Assembly (NCBI RefSeq): GCF_014385005.1
Contig: NZ_JACRSZ010000010.1
Coordinates: forward strand, 75,202-139,201
Reading direction: 5' to 3'
DNA length: 64,000 bases
Origin: Jingyaoa shaoxingensis
Lineage (GTDB): Bacteria; Bacillota; Clostridia; Lachnospirales; Lachnospiraceae
Part shown: positions 25,571 through 36,809 of the stretch, one piece after another
Layout of the letters: every line of letters starts with the position of its first letter
How positions within the stretch are numbered: position 1 is the stretch's first letter
Translations under genes and position numbers: made by a program
Notes under the pieces: model-generated
The model's input: only the letters and a program-made list of their open reading frames with translations
Told to the model about the DNA's origin: nothing
Databases searched by the model: none

Positions 25571-27721
25571 TTATTTTGCTGTTACTTTTACATTTTCTGT
25601 TAATGTAGTGCTTTCTTTGTAAGGGCGGCACAGCAAGTAGATCATTCCAACAATCAGAAGGATTGCTACTACTGTGAAGATTCCGAATCCACCGCCTGTT
25701 ACCAGCATACCAATCTGATATACACACAGGGAAACAACATAAGCAAATAAGCACTGATATCCGATTGCAAACCAGAACCATTTGGTATTATTCATCTCTC
25801 TCTTAATTGCACCCATAGCTGCAAAGCAAGGAGCACACAGAAGGTTGAATACCAGGTAAGAGTAAGCTGCCAGCTGAGTCATGCTGCTTGCCAGCTGTCC
25901 CCAGATCTCTGTACCATCTTCTGCTACTTCTGCAAAACCGAAGAGCATACCGAATGTACCAACTACGTTTTCTTTCGCGATCAGACCGCTGACTGCTGCA
26001 ACTGCCATCTTCCAGTCGCCCCATCCAAGAGGAGCAAAGATCCATGCAATTGCACTACCAATCTTAGAAAGAATACTTGCATCCAGCTGTTCTGCCTCCA
26101 GCATAGTGAAGGATCCGTCTACCCATCCAAAGCTCATCAAGAACCACAGAATGATGGTAGAAAGGAGAATAATTGTACCTGCTTTTTTGATGAAGGACCA
26201 TCCACGTTCCCACATACTTCTCAGTACATTACTAACTGTTGGCCAGTGATATGCCGGAAGTTCCATAACGAATGGTGCAGGATCGCCGGCAAACATCTTC
26301 GTTTTCTTTAAGATGATACCAGAAATAATAATTGCTGCAACTCCCACGAAGTAAGCACTTGGTGCTACCCATGAAGCTCCGTCAAACAGTGCACCTGCGA
26401 TGAGGGCAATGATTGGAAGTTTCGCACCGCAAGGGATAAAGGTTGTGGTCATGATTGTCATACGTCTGTCGCGTTCGTTCTCGATGGTTCTGGAAGCCAT
26501 AACACCAGGAACACCACATCCGGTACCGATCAGCATTGGAATGAATGATTTTCCGGAAAGACCGAACTTGCGGAAGATACGGTCCATGATGAACGCAACA
26601 CGTGCCATGTAGCCACAGGACTCCAGGAATGCCAGGAAGATAAACAATACCAGCATCTGAGGTACGAAACCAAGTACGGCACCTACACCGGCAACAATAC
26701 CGTCGAGAATCAGTCCCTGTAACCAGTCAGCACAGTGAACGGCTGTCAGGAAACTCTCAATTGCAGGAGGAATGATCTCGCCAAACAGCACATCATTGGT
26801 CCAATCTGTCAGGAATGCACCTACGGTTGTAATAGAAACATAATATACAATGTACATCACTACTGCGAAGATCGGCAGTGCCAGGAAACGGTTGGTTACT
26901 ACACGGTCAATCTTATCAGAGATAGTAAGCTTTTCACCAGTCTTGTTCTTGGTATAACAACTCTTGATGATGGAAGAAATATACACATATCTTTCATTTG
27001 TGATAATACTTTCAGTATCATCATCCATCTTATTTTCCAGTTCGTTAATCTCAGCAGATACATCCGGTGCAGATGTCATCTGAGCTTTGATCTTATCATC
27101 TCTTTCCAGAAGCTTGATTGCGAAGAATCTCTTCTGTTCTTCCGGAACGCTGTTGCCCAGTCTGTTTTCTACTTCTGTGATAACAGCTTCTACATCGGAC
27201 TGGAATTCGTGAACCGGTGTAGAGATCTTCTTATTCTGAGCAACCTTTACAGCCTTTTCTGCTGCTTCTTTGATTCCTGTTCCTTTCAGAGCAGAAATCT
27301 TAACAACTTCACATCCCAAAGCCTTGCTCAACTTGTCGATATGTATTTTATCGCCATTCTTTTCCACGATATCCATCATGTTGACAGCCATAATAACCGG
27401 GATACCCAGTTCCATCAGCTGTGTGGACAGATACAGGTTTCTTTCCAGATTGGTACCATCAATGATATTCAGAATGGCATCTGGTCTTTCAGCGATCAGA
27501 TAGTTTCTGGCAACTACTTCCTCCAGTGTATATGGAGATAATGAATAAATACCAGGAAGGTCCATGATGGTAACATCTTTATGACCTTTTAATTTACCCT
27601 CTTTCTTTTCTACTGTAACACCCGGCCAGTTACCAACAAACTGATTGGAACCTGTCAGTGCATTAAACAGTGTCGTTTTACCGCAGTTTGGGTTACCTGC
27701 AAGTGCAATCTTGACTGACAT
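25571..27721 (-). CDS. feoB: Ferrous iron transport protein B
   Basis: 716 residues: an N-terminal G domain with G1 GNPNCGKTTLFN, G3 DLPGIYSLSPY and G4 NMMD, a helical GDI-like segment (about 170-250), and membrane domains containing the Gate motifs with the conserved Cys (MLIGTGCGVPGVMA and FIPCGAKLPIIA). It imports Fe2+ under anaerobic conditions. It follows two feoA genes on the same strand. Length is normal. Confidence 0.97.
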   Translation of the reverse strand: MSVKIALAGNPNCGKTTLFNALTGSNQFVGNWPGVTVEKKEGKLKGHKDVTIMDLPGIYSLSPYTLEEVVARNYLIAERPDAILNIIDGTNLERNLYLSTQLMELGIPVIMAVNMMDIVEKNGDKIHIDKLSKALGCEVVKISALKGTGIKEAAEKAVKVAQNKKISTPVHEFQSDVEAVITEVENRLGNSVPEEQKRFFAIKLLERDDKIKAQMTSAPDVSAEINELENKMDDDTESIITNERYVYISSIIKSCYTKNKTGEKLTISDKIDRVVTNRFLALPIFAVVMYIVYYVSITTVGAFLTDWTNDVLFGEIIPPAIESFLTAVHCADWLQGLILDGIVAGVGAVLGFVPQMLVLFIFLAFLESCGYMARVAFIMDRIFRKFGLSGKSFIPMLIGTGCGVPGVMASRTIENERDRRMTIMTTTFIPCGAKLPIIALIAGALFDGASWVAPSAYFVGVAAIIISGIILKKTKMFAGDPAPFVMELPAYHWPTVSNVLRSMWERGWSFIKKAGTIILLSTIILWFLMSFGWVDGSFTMLEAEQLDASILSKIGSAIAWIFAPLGWGDWKMAVAAVSGLIAKENVVGTFGMLFGFAEVAEDGTEIWGQLASSMTQLAAYSYLVFNLLCAPCFAAMGAIKREMNNTKWFWFAIGYQCLFAYVVSLCVYQIGMLVTGGGFGIFTVVAILLIVGMIYLLCRPYKESTTLTENVKVTAK

Positions 27722-27831
27722 AAATTTTTACTCCTTCTTGTTTTATAAGACTATATTATTATATCATTTGCTCACTTCTGTTGCTAAGTGCTATTTTTTA
27801 TTAGTGCGAGCAAACCTATGGTCAAAAAAAA

Positions 27832-28053
27832 TTATTCCACTTCGATCATTTCCGCATCTGCTTTACGAAGAGATAATTCATAATCTCTTACAGTTACTTC
27901 AATCGGATCTCCAAGAGGTGCTACTTTTCTCACATATACCTGTACGCCCTTTGTGATACCCATATCCATAATACGTCTCTTAATCGGACCTTCCCCATGC
28001 AGTCTTTTTACTGTCACAGTCTTTCCAACAGAAACATTTCTTAATGTGTTCAT
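27832..28053 (-). CDS. feoA: FeoA-domain protein
   Basis: 73 residues forming one SH3-like FeoA domain (VSVGKTVTVKRLHGEGPIKR, RIMDMGITKGVQVYVRKVAPLGDP). It is thought to bind the FeoB cytoplasmic domain. Second of two FeoA genes in the operon; the DMGIT and PLGDP motifs are intact. Confidence 0.93.
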   Translation of the reverse strand: MNTLRNVSVGKTVTVKRLHGEGPIKRRIMDMGITKGVQVYVRKVAPLGDPIEVTVRDYELSLRKADAEMIEVE

Positions 28054-28068
28054 AAATTCTCCTTCCCG

Positions 28069-28278
28069 TTAAACCATGATCTTATTAGCCATTGTCTTGT
28101 CAATGGCAACTCTTGATTCTTTGATATTCACAATAAGATTGCCGGCGTTCTCGGATACTACAGTCACTATTGCGCCAACCACAAAACCAAGGCTTTCCAG
28201 AAAACGTCTTGTTTCGGACTTGCCTCCCACTTTTTTAATTGTGCATTCTTCGCCTGTCCTGGCCATCGTTAATGGCAT
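28069..28278 (-). CDS. feoA: FeoA-domain protein, second copy
   Basis: 69 residues, FeoA fold (MPLTMARTGEECTIKKVGG, FLESLGFVVGAIVTVVSENAG). It differs from the neighbouring FeoA in lacking the PLGDP motif, having NAGNLIVNIKESRVAI instead. Paired FeoA proteins are common in Clostridia. First gene after the feo promoter. Confidence 0.92.
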   Translation of the reverse strand: MPLTMARTGEECTIKKVGGKSETRRFLESLGFVVGAIVTVVSENAGNLIVNIKESRVAIDKTMANKIMV

Positions 28279-28322
28279 ATGTCATCCTCTCCTTTTCTTA
28301 ACATTTCAATGACTACTTTGTA

Positions 28323-28351
28323 AGTATATGCTAACGTTGATTAGTTGTCAA
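28323..28351 (-). promoter_or_regulatory. feo operon promoter with an overlapping inverted repeat
   Basis: On the minus strand: -35 TTGACA (rc of 28346-28351), 17-base spacer, -10 TATACT (rc of 28323-28328). The spacer holds CTAA-N6-TTAG (28331-28344), an inverted repeat that resembles half-sites of DtxR-type repressors. Repression by the DtxR-type protein encoded at 19130 is a guess. Confidence 0.65.
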
Positions 28352-28394
28352 GGATATTTCATGAGGAAAATTTTACTTTTTTCATATTTTTTTC

Positions 28395-28438
28395 AGAAAA
28401 AAAGACGAAACACAGTCCCCATGTTTCGCCTTTTTCTT
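28395..28438 (-). terminator. Terminator of the MMPL transporter gene
   Basis: On the minus strand GGCGAAACA pairs with TGTTTCGTC (one G-T pair) and is followed by seven T. It lies 12 bases after the transporter stop. Confidence 0.85.
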
Positions 28439-28449
28439 AAATTACTCTT

Positions 28450-30528
28450 TTATTTCTGTTTCTTCGCACAGCCGCGCATTCCAATTGTGGTATAACAAAT
28501 TAATTTATCAAACAGTGTCAGCATTGCAGGCAACAGTACCAGTACAATGATCATACTGATAATTGCTCCACGGCACAGCAGAATTACAATAGAACGAATC
28601 ATATCAATATTCGAATACAGTGCCACACCAATCGTCGCTGCAAACAGACTCAATCCACTGGTCAGGATTGACTTGAAGGAAGTCTTATGTGCAATGGAAA
28701 TTGCCTCATGTTTTTCTCTGCCTGCCATACGTTCCGTCTTATAACGGTTCGTCATCAGAATCGCATAGTCTACCGTTGCACCCAGCTGAATGGTTCCTAC
28801 TACAATCGGTGCCACGAATGGCTGGGAAATTCCTCTGTAATAGGAGAACGCCATATTTACAAAGATTGCAAATTCAATTACTGTTACCAGAATTGCCGGC
28901 AGTGAAATCGATTTAAATACAATCATAACGATTACAAAGATCGCCAGTATGGATACTGTATTTACCGTTACCAGGTCGACACTGGTCGTATCCTCCAGGT
29001 CTTTCATCAGAGGTGCTTCTCCGATTACCATTCCTGTCGGGTCATAGGATTTTACAATGTCATTGATAGAGGCAATCTGTGCGTTGACTTCATCTGTTGC
29101 TGCTGAATAATCAGAGCACACAAACATGATCTCATAGTTATCTGATTTCAGTTTGGAAGTCAGCTTCTTCGGCATCATACTATCCGGAATCATCTCACCG
29201 GTTACAGAGTTTAAGCCAAGTGCCCATTTCACGCCATCCACATCTTCCACTTTATTCAGGATCTCTTTTTTTGATTTTGCATCCAGGCTACTGTCTACCA
29301 TGATCAGATGCACATTACTCATATGGAACTCGTCTGACAGCTTCTTATTGGCAATTGCACTGTCCAGAGTATCCGGAAGTCCACTGTCAATGTTGTAGTA
29401 CAGCTCTACACCATTATTTCCATTCAGTGCCGGCACAAAAGCGACAACGAACAGAATCAGCCAGATCCAGGAATGTTTGATGATAAAATCAGAGATCTTA
29501 TCCATGGATGGCAGTAATGGTTTGTGTCTGGTCTTATCAATCGCTTTTTCAAAAATTAAAATCATAGAAGGTAATACCGTAACACAGCAAATCACACCGA
29601 TCACTACCCCCTTAATCATAACGATACCCAGGTCACGTCCCAGTTCAAAAGTCATGAAAATCAATGCTGCAAAACCAGCTACCGTAGTAACTGAGCTGCC
29701 TGCTACAGAAATAAATGTATTGGCAATGGCTTCCGCCATAGCATCATTACGGTTCTCATAATTCGGTTTGGCTTCCTCGTAACTGTGAAGAAGGAAAATG
29801 GAATAGTCCATGGTAACACCCAGCTGCAATACTGCAACTAGTGCCTGTGTAATATAGGAAATCTGCCCCAGGAAAATATTCGTACCCATATTGTATACGA
29901 CAGCAAATCCTATACTTGACAGGAAAATAAATGGAAGTACAAAGGAATCAGTGGTCAGCAACAGCACCAGTAATGACAGTAACGATGCAATCACAACATA
30001 AACTGGCATTTCCTGAAGTGCCAGGTTCTTAATGTCTGTAACAACTCCACTCATACCACTGATGAAGCAGTCTTTTCCCACCATCTTACGCATGTCAGTG
30101 ATGGCTTCCATGGTCTCATCTGCGGAAGTCGTATTATCAAACAATGCAATCATCATGGTTGCATCCCCCTGGAAGAATGCATCTCGGATGCTGTCCGGAA
30201 TCATAGATACCGGAACACTTAAATCCAGCATATCATCATACCATAACACTTCTTTTACATGATTGACAGTCTCCAGATCCGTTTCCAGTGCAGCCGCATC
30301 TTTATTATCCATGCCTTCTACAATGACCATGGAAAACGCTCCCATGCCAAATTCATCTACCATAATATCCTGTCCGGATACCGTTTCCAGAGATTCCGGC
30401 AGATAACTTAAAATATCATAATTTACTCTTGTATTTAAATACCCGATCGCGGACGGCACCAAAAGTGCCAGTGCCAGAATAAAGATCAGATAACGTCCTT
30501 TTGCAATCGCCTTGCCTATTTTTTTCAT
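28450..30528 (-). CDS. MMPL/RND family transporter
   Basis: 692 residues with about 12 membrane helices and two large outer loops, each after the first helix of a half. Each half has the MMPL core: LGVTMDYSIFLLHSYEEA in the first and LGATVDYAILMTNRYKTE in the second, with the proton-relay Asp in helix 4 (MDYS, VDYA). MMPL proteins move lipids, hydrophobic compounds or other large molecules with proton coupling. The substrate is unknown. It follows ftsH on the same strand with a short gap. Confidence 0.9.
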   Translation of the reverse strand: MKKIGKAIAKGRYLIFILALALLVPSAIGYLNTRVNYDILSYLPESLETVSGQDIMVDEFGMGAFSMVIVEGMDNKDAAALETDLETVNHVKEVLWYDDMLDLSVPVSMIPDSIRDAFFQGDATMMIALFDNTTSADETMEAITDMRKMVGKDCFISGMSGVVTDIKNLALQEMPVYVVIASLLSLLVLLLTTDSFVLPFIFLSSIGFAVVYNMGTNIFLGQISYITQALVAVLQLGVTMDYSIFLLHSYEEAKPNYENRNDAMAEAIANTFISVAGSSVTTVAGFAALIFMTFELGRDLGIVMIKGVVIGVICCVTVLPSMILIFEKAIDKTRHKPLLPSMDKISDFIIKHSWIWLILFVVAFVPALNGNNGVELYYNIDSGLPDTLDSAIANKKLSDEFHMSNVHLIMVDSSLDAKSKKEILNKVEDVDGVKWALGLNSVTGEMIPDSMMPKKLTSKLKSDNYEIMFVCSDYSAATDEVNAQIASINDIVKSYDPTGMVIGEAPLMKDLEDTTSVDLVTVNTVSILAIFVIVMIVFKSISLPAILVTVIEFAIFVNMAFSYYRGISQPFVAPIVVGTIQLGATVDYAILMTNRYKTERMAGREKHEAISIAHKTSFKSILTSGLSLFAATIGVALYSNIDMIRSIVILLCRGAIISMIIVLVLLPAMLTLFDKLICYTTIGMRGCAKKQK

Positions 30529-30564
30529 AATTTCCTACACCTCTTTTACATTTCTTCCAGACTT

Positions 30565-32376
30565 CTATGAATTCAGAATCTTCATAAATTCTTCGCCTGT
30601 AATTGTCTCTTTCTCATACAGATACGTAGCCAGTTCATCCAGCTTTTCTCTGTTTTCCAGCAGAATCTGTCCGGCCTTTTCATGCTGTCTCTTTACCAGT
30701 TCCACAACTTTTTTATCAATCAGTGTCTGTGTTTCCGCTGAACAGCTTAACGATGTGTCTCCGCCCAGATATTGATTGGTTACCGCTTCCATGGCTACCA
30801 TATCAAATTCCTGACTCATACCATAACGGGTAATCATGGCTCTGGCCAGTTTCGTTGCCTGTTCAATATCATTGGATGCACCGGTTGTCACGGATCCAAA
30901 TACCACTTCTTCTGCTGCACGTCCTGCTGTATAAGTAGCAATCTTATTCTCCATTTCTTCCTTGGTCATGAGATAATGATTTCCCTCATCTACCTGCATT
31001 GTATACCCTAATGCTCCTGATGTTCTCGGCACAATCGTGATTTTCTGTACCGGAGCAGAATTCGTCTGCTTTGCAGCTACCAGCGCATGACCGATCTCAT
31101 GGTAAGATACCACACGTTTTTCATGATCTGTCAGAATCGCATTCTTCTTCTGATATCCAGCAATAACTACCTCAATACTCTCCTCCAGATCTGCCTGCGT
31201 GGCATACTTTCTGCCATCCCTCACTGCCCGGAGAGCCGCTTCGTTTGTAATATTGGCAAGTTCTGCACCGGATGCACCGGATGCCATTCTGGCAATCTTC
31301 GTGAAATCTACATTATCTGCCAGTTTAATCTTCTTCGCATGCACCTTCAGGATCTCTTCACGTCCCTTCAAGTCAGGCAGTTCTACCGGAACACGACGGT
31401 CAAAACGTCCAGGTCTGAGAAGTGCCGGATCCAGCGATTCCGGCCGGTTGGTTGCCGCCAGAATCATCACGCCATTATTGCCTTCAAATCCATCCATTTC
31501 CGTCAGCAGCTGATTCAGTGTCTGCTCTCTTTCATCATTGCCGCCCATCTGTCCGTCACGCTTTTTTCCTATGGCATCAATCTCATCAATAAAAACGATA
31601 CATGGTGCCTTTTCCTTTGCCTGACTGAACAGATCACGTACTTTCGATGCTCCCATACCTACAAACATCTCAACAAATTCTGAACCGGACATGGAGAAAA
31701 ACGGAACATTGGCTTCGCCGGCAACTGCTTTGGCCAGCATGGTTTTACCGGTTCCCGGAGGGCCTACCAGCAAGATTCCCTTTGGCATGGATGCTCCGAT
31801 TTCCTTATATTTTTCCGGATTATGCAGATATTCCACGATCTCTGTCAGATTCTCTTTTGCCTCGTCTTCACCTGCCACATCAGCAAACTTGATGCCTTCC
31901 GAAGACTTTACATAGATCTTGGCATTGCTCTTACCCATACCAAACATCATGGAATTGCTGCCACCCATTTTTTTCATCATCTTCTTTGACATCCACTGAC
32001 CCAGCACATAAAAAATCAGAATCGGCAGAATCCATGAAATGAAAAAGCTAAGCATCGGAGACATCTGTTCCACAATCTCACTGGAAAATTTTGCTCCACT
32101 GTCATACAATCTCTGTGTCAGATCAGGATCATTCATCACCCCGGTCTTATATATGGTCTTATCATCTTTTGAAGTAAAAATAATCTGATTGTCCTGAACT
32201 TCCACTTCATCGATTTGCTTATCCAGCGTCATCTTCATAAATGTGTCGTAGTCCACCTGTTTTACCATACGTCCGGCAATTTTGGGAACCAGAAGAGCAT
32301 TTATCAGAAACAATACCAGCAGAACTATCGCATAGTACACATAAAACGGTTTCTTTGGTGTCTTTACTTCGTTCAT
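30565..32376 (-). CDS. ftsH: ATP-dependent zinc metalloprotease FtsH
   Basis: About 603 residues: two membrane helices (about 14-33 and 108-127), AAA+ domain with Walker A GPPGTGKT, Walker [10 protein letters not shown] and SRH region [21 protein letters not shown], and a protease domain with zinc site [12 protein letters not shown] (HEXXH with Ile in place of the more usual Ala). It degrades membrane and short-lived proteins. The ATG at 32376 follows GGAGGAAAAAGAG; the open frame to 32508 crosses the divergent promoter region. Confidence 0.96.
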   Translation of the reverse strand: MNEVKTPKKPFYVYYAIVLLVLFLINALLVPKIAGRMVKQVDYDTFMKMTLDKQIDEVEVQDNQIIFTSKDDKTIYKTGVMNDPDLTQRLYDSGAKFSSEIVEQMSPMLSFFISWILPILIFYVLGQWMSKKMMKKMGGSNSMMFGMGKSNAKIYVKSSEGIKFADVAGEDEAKENLTEIVEYLHNPEKYKEIGASMPKGILLVGPPGTGKTMLAKAVAGEANVPFFSMSGSEFVEMFVGMGASKVRDLFSQAKEKAPCIVFIDEIDAIGKKRDGQMGGNDEREQTLNQLLTEMDGFEGNNGVMILAATNRPESLDPALLRPGRFDRRVPVELPDLKGREEILKVHAKKIKLADNVDFTKIARMASGASGAELANITNEAALRAVRDGRKYATQADLEESIEVVIAGYQKKNAILTDHEKRVVSYHEIGHALVAAKQTNSAPVQKITIVPRTSGALGYTMQVDEGNHYLMTKEEMENKIATYTAGRAAEEVVFGSVTTGASNDIEQATKLARAMITRYGMSQEFDMVAMEAVTNQYLGGDTSLSCSAETQTLIDKKVVELVKRQHEKAGQILLENREKLDELATYLYEKETITGEEFMKILNS

Positions 32377-32616
32377 CTCTTTTTCCTCCATTCTTACTTT
32401 TTTGGGTCTTTCACATCTGATATACAGTTGTACCATAGATTTGAAATTTGTAAAATATACAAGTTTCACGATATGTTCAAGTTCTTTACACTTTTCCAAA
32501 TCTGTCAAAATTCATTCTTTTCTATTTTCGTAATCTTTGCTATACTATCTTATATTTTATGTCTGTTCTTTCTATATAGTTTTGAAAAACAAGCAGCATT
32601 TTCAGGAGAAAGTATT

Positions 32617-34190
<1,574 letters not shown>

Positions 34191-34271
34191 TTAATGTCTG
34201 TTTAAAAAAACATTTTATATAGTAAAAGGGTTATTTTTCCTTTACTTTCAAAATTAAATTTTTCTGGTTGC

Positions 34272-35297
34272 TTACTCCTCAACCAGGTTCTTTCTGGCTG
34301 CTTTGTTCTCCTGCATTTTATCTCTCATGGCAAACATGCCAGCCAGAAGCGTTCCTGAGATGGAATGCCATACACAGGATACTGCGCAGATGACTGCGGA
34401 TTCCGGTGTGTTTGCGAACTGTGCTGTGGTAGTTGCCAGATTGGTGGCAAGTCCCGCATTCTGCATACCGACTTCTATGGAAATGGTTCTCTTCTTCGCC
34501 TTGTTCATTCCAGTCAGTTTTCCGGCTCCATATCCCAGCAGATAACCAAGACCATTGTGAAGCAGTACTGCTACAAAGATCACAAGTCCGGACTGGAAGA
34601 ATCTGGATCCCTGGGATGAGATCACACCACCAACTACACAGGCAAGACCAAGTACGGCAATACCTGGCATGACTTTCTGCGCTTCCTGAAATGCTTTTTT
34701 CTTTCCAAGCAGGAAATTCAGAACAAATCCAAATGCAACCGGTACAATAACCGTTTCCAGAATGGATACCAGCATCGGCAATCCATGAATAGTGATCTTC
34801 GTTCCTCTTGCAAGGAGGGATACCATCAGTGGCGTCATCACCGGTGAAAGGATCGTGGATACCGTTGTCATTCCTACGGAAAATGCCACGTCGCCGCCAC
34901 ACAGGTAGGACATAATATTGGATGATACACCTCCCGGACAACAACCAACCAGGATCAGTCCCAGTGCAATACCATCTGGCAGATGCAATACTTTTGATAA
35001 GGTAAATGCCAGGAACGGCATGATAAAGTACTGCGCTACCGCTCCGATACAGATATCAAAAGGTCTCTGCGCCAGAATCTGAAAATCTTTTGTTGTTAAA
35101 GTCAGTCCCATGCTGAACATGATCACACCAATGATAATGGACTGACTGGTGAACTTGTTGGCTACCGGATCGGTAAATAACTGGTAATTGACCCAGCCCA
35201 TCATACCTGGTACGAAAAATGTAACTACTGCAATAAATATCACGACAGCCGATGTGTAATCGGATAAAAACTTACTTGCTTTCTGTAAAGACTTCAT
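34272..35297 (-). CDS. Bile acid:sodium symporter (BASS) family transporter
   Basis: 341 residues, about ten membrane helices, with BASS motifs GVIMFSMGLTLTTKDF, LVGCCPGGVSSNIMSYL and the second crossover EVGMQNAGLATNLA. The family includes bile acid carriers, plant pyruvate carriers and PanS, a ketopantoate transporter of enteric bacteria. Here it lies between an Ile-type T-box leader and ilvC, so a keto-acid or branched-chain precursor is a more likely substrate than bile acid. That substrate is inference. Confidence 0.9.
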   Translation of the reverse strand: MKSLQKASKFLSDYTSAVVIFIAVVTFFVPGMMGWVNYQLFTDPVANKFTSQSIIIGVIMFSMGLTLTTKDFQILAQRPFDICIGAVAQYFIMPFLAFTLSKVLHLPDGIALGLILVGCCPGGVSSNIMSYLCGGDVAFSVGMTTVSTILSPVMTPLMVSLLARGTKITIHGLPMLVSILETVIVPVAFGFVLNFLLGKKKAFQEAQKVMPGIAVLGLACVVGGVISSQGSRFFQSGLVIFVAVLLHNGLGYLLGYGAGKLTGMNKAKKRTISIEVGMQNAGLATNLATTTAQFANTPESAVICAVSCVWHSISGTLLAGMFAMRDKMQENKAARKNLVEE

Positions 35298-35421
35298 AGA
35301 ATCTTCCTCCTAAAAATTTCGCTGCTTTCTTCTGACAGCACTTATTTTTCAATCCAAGAAGGTGCTTTTTCGTTGAGGAACCCGGATTTTTCGTTTCATA
35401 AGGCCTTTTTGTGAAATGAAA

Positions 35422-35715
35422 AAATCCCTGTCAGTGTATCATTTACACTGACAGGGACGAAATTCTATTCCGCGTTACCACCCTGATTCTGTGATCGTCA
35501 TCACAGCACTCTGAACGTACTAACATACGCTTTCCTGTTAACGGTAGAAAACCGGCGAGCCCTACTGCATTATTTTGATTCAGACCGCTTCTTAGAGATG
35601 ATATTTACTTCTTCCGGCATCCCTGCTCTCACCAAATGCAGGTTCTCTGTAGATCCTTGCGGAAATAACTTTGTTCTCTTCAACGAATTTAAGTAACTCT
35701 CTTTGATTTGTTGTC
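35422..35715 (-). promoter_or_regulatory. T-box leader, probable isoleucine specifier
   Basis: The minus strand carries the T-box sequence AGGGTGGTAACGCGG (35470-35484), which binds the tRNA acceptor end. A strong terminator follows: TCCCTGTCAGTGTA pairs with TACACTGACAGGGA (35425-35457) before TTTTTTC. CAGGG of the T-box can instead pair with CCCTG of the terminator arm, forming the antiterminator. Upstream, AGAGA and TCTCT close a Stem I whose inner loop contains ATATCATC, so the specifier is probably ATC (isoleucine). Uncharged tRNA-Ile would allow expression of the BASS transporter and ilvC. Confidence 0.9.
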
Positions 35716-35719
35716 TTTT

Positions 35720-35747
35720 ATTATAGTCCGATTGTTTTGAAATTCAA
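35720..35747 (-). promoter_or_regulatory. Promoter of the T-box / BASS / ilvC unit
   Basis: Minus strand -35 TTGAAT (rc of 35742-35747), 16-base spacer, -10 TATAAT (rc of 35720-35725), placing the transcript start just before Stem I of the T-box. Confidence 0.7.
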
Positions 35748-35857
35748 GGGACAATCTGCCTATATTTTTGAGCAATATTCTCGAATTCTTTCAAAAATGC
35801 ACAAAAGTCTTTGGTATGCGGACATTCGAAATCTTCTTTTCATTTGCATCTCGCAGC

Positions 35858-35879
35858 AAGAATGCCGAGGCATTCTTGA
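35858..35879 (-). terminator. Perfect hairpin after the YARHG gene
   Basis: CAAGAATGCC and GGCATTCTTG form a perfect 10-base-pair stem five bases past the stop codon. There is no T-run, so termination is uncertain. Between this hairpin and the T-box promoter (about 110 bases) I see no gene. Confidence 0.5.
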
Positions 35880-35883
35880 ACTT

Positions 35884-36762
35884 TTACAGATATTTTGCAA
35901 GGAAATCCACGTTTGCTTTTTCATAACTGTTAAATTCTGCCACGATCTGATCATCCGTCTTTCCCTGAACCGGATGATACCAGCTTTTGGATGCAAAATA
36001 CGCAGCCACATCAGCTTTCTGGAATACACGCCCATGTCTTGCATAGATCTCATTTACAGCCTGCTGAATTCCCTCACTGGTCATGTAAGCAATATCCTGC
36101 TGATCCAGATATTCTTTATCTGAATTTGGGAAAATATATTCGTCATCATTAGAATCTGCCTGTGGATTATCATAAGCGACAAATCCATCCTGAGTCCCTT
36201 CATTGCAGATGGCATAACAGGTCAGGTAATCAGTATCTTCGTTCCCATATATACTTCTGACCCACCAGATAAAATCTTCTGACATTAATTCGTATGGCTG
36301 GCCCGGTGTATACAACGTGAACTGTGTTCCACCGGAAATGCCATATGGTTCTGAACACACATAACGCACACCATTTTCAATATAGGAATCACCTTCCGTT
36401 CCCTCTATATTCAGTTCTTCCAGATCCATTTCATACATACATTCATCAAATCTCAGCGGTTCTGTGAATTTACCGGAGAAATTGCAGAAATACACCGTTC
36501 CGTTGGGATAACCGTCACCAGTATCTCCCATCTCCGAATCATGATAGACTCCTGTAAATGATCCGTCATCTTCCACCTGCAGTTCTGTTGCCCAGGCACC
36601 CACGCCGCTGGAAAATACAAAATTCTCCGGCACTTCCTTCCACACGGAATCCTCCGCAGCTGCAACTAGTTCTCCCTGTTTCCACGATCCTGCTCCCATC
36701 TCATTTACTGATAACAACATCGCTGTCATACAAAAAACTGCTACACATCTTCTACCTTTCAT
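35884..36762 (-). CDS. Secreted YARHG-domain protein
   Basis: About 292 residues. Signal peptide MKGRRCVAVFCMTAMLLSVN without a lipobox Cys. The central part is beta-rich (SGVGAWATELQVEDDGSFTG, GTVYFCNFSGKF). The C-terminus is a YARHG domain (AVNEIYARHGRVFQKADVAA, then FASKSWYHPV), a small extracellular module of unknown function common in gut Firmicutes. The ATG at 36762 follows AAAGGAAAAGGTACT. It is 47 bases downstream of the AAA-ATPase gene, but the two products act in different compartments, so a shared role is doubtful. Confidence 0.85.
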   Translation of the reverse strand: MKGRRCVAVFCMTAMLLSVNEMGAGSWKQGELVAAAEDSVWKEVPENFVFSSGVGAWATELQVEDDGSFTGVYHDSEMGDTGDGYPNGTVYFCNFSGKFTEPLRFDECMYEMDLEELNIEGTEGDSYIENGVRYVCSEPYGISGGTQFTLYTPGQPYELMSEDFIWWVRSIYGNEDTDYLTCYAICNEGTQDGFVAYDNPQADSNDDEYIFPNSDKEYLDQQDIAYMTSEGIQQAVNEIYARHGRVFQKADVAAYFASKSWYHPVQGKTDDQIVAEFNSYEKANVDFLAKYL

Positions 36763-36809
36763 AGTACCTTTTCCTTTCTTCAGACATATTAACTGTCTTA
36801 TAATCTCAG

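Noticed and set aside
35760..36053. 97-codon frame on the minus strand near the YARHG gene end
   Set aside because: It overlaps the YARHG coding region out of frame, and its non-overlapping tail matches no family I know.
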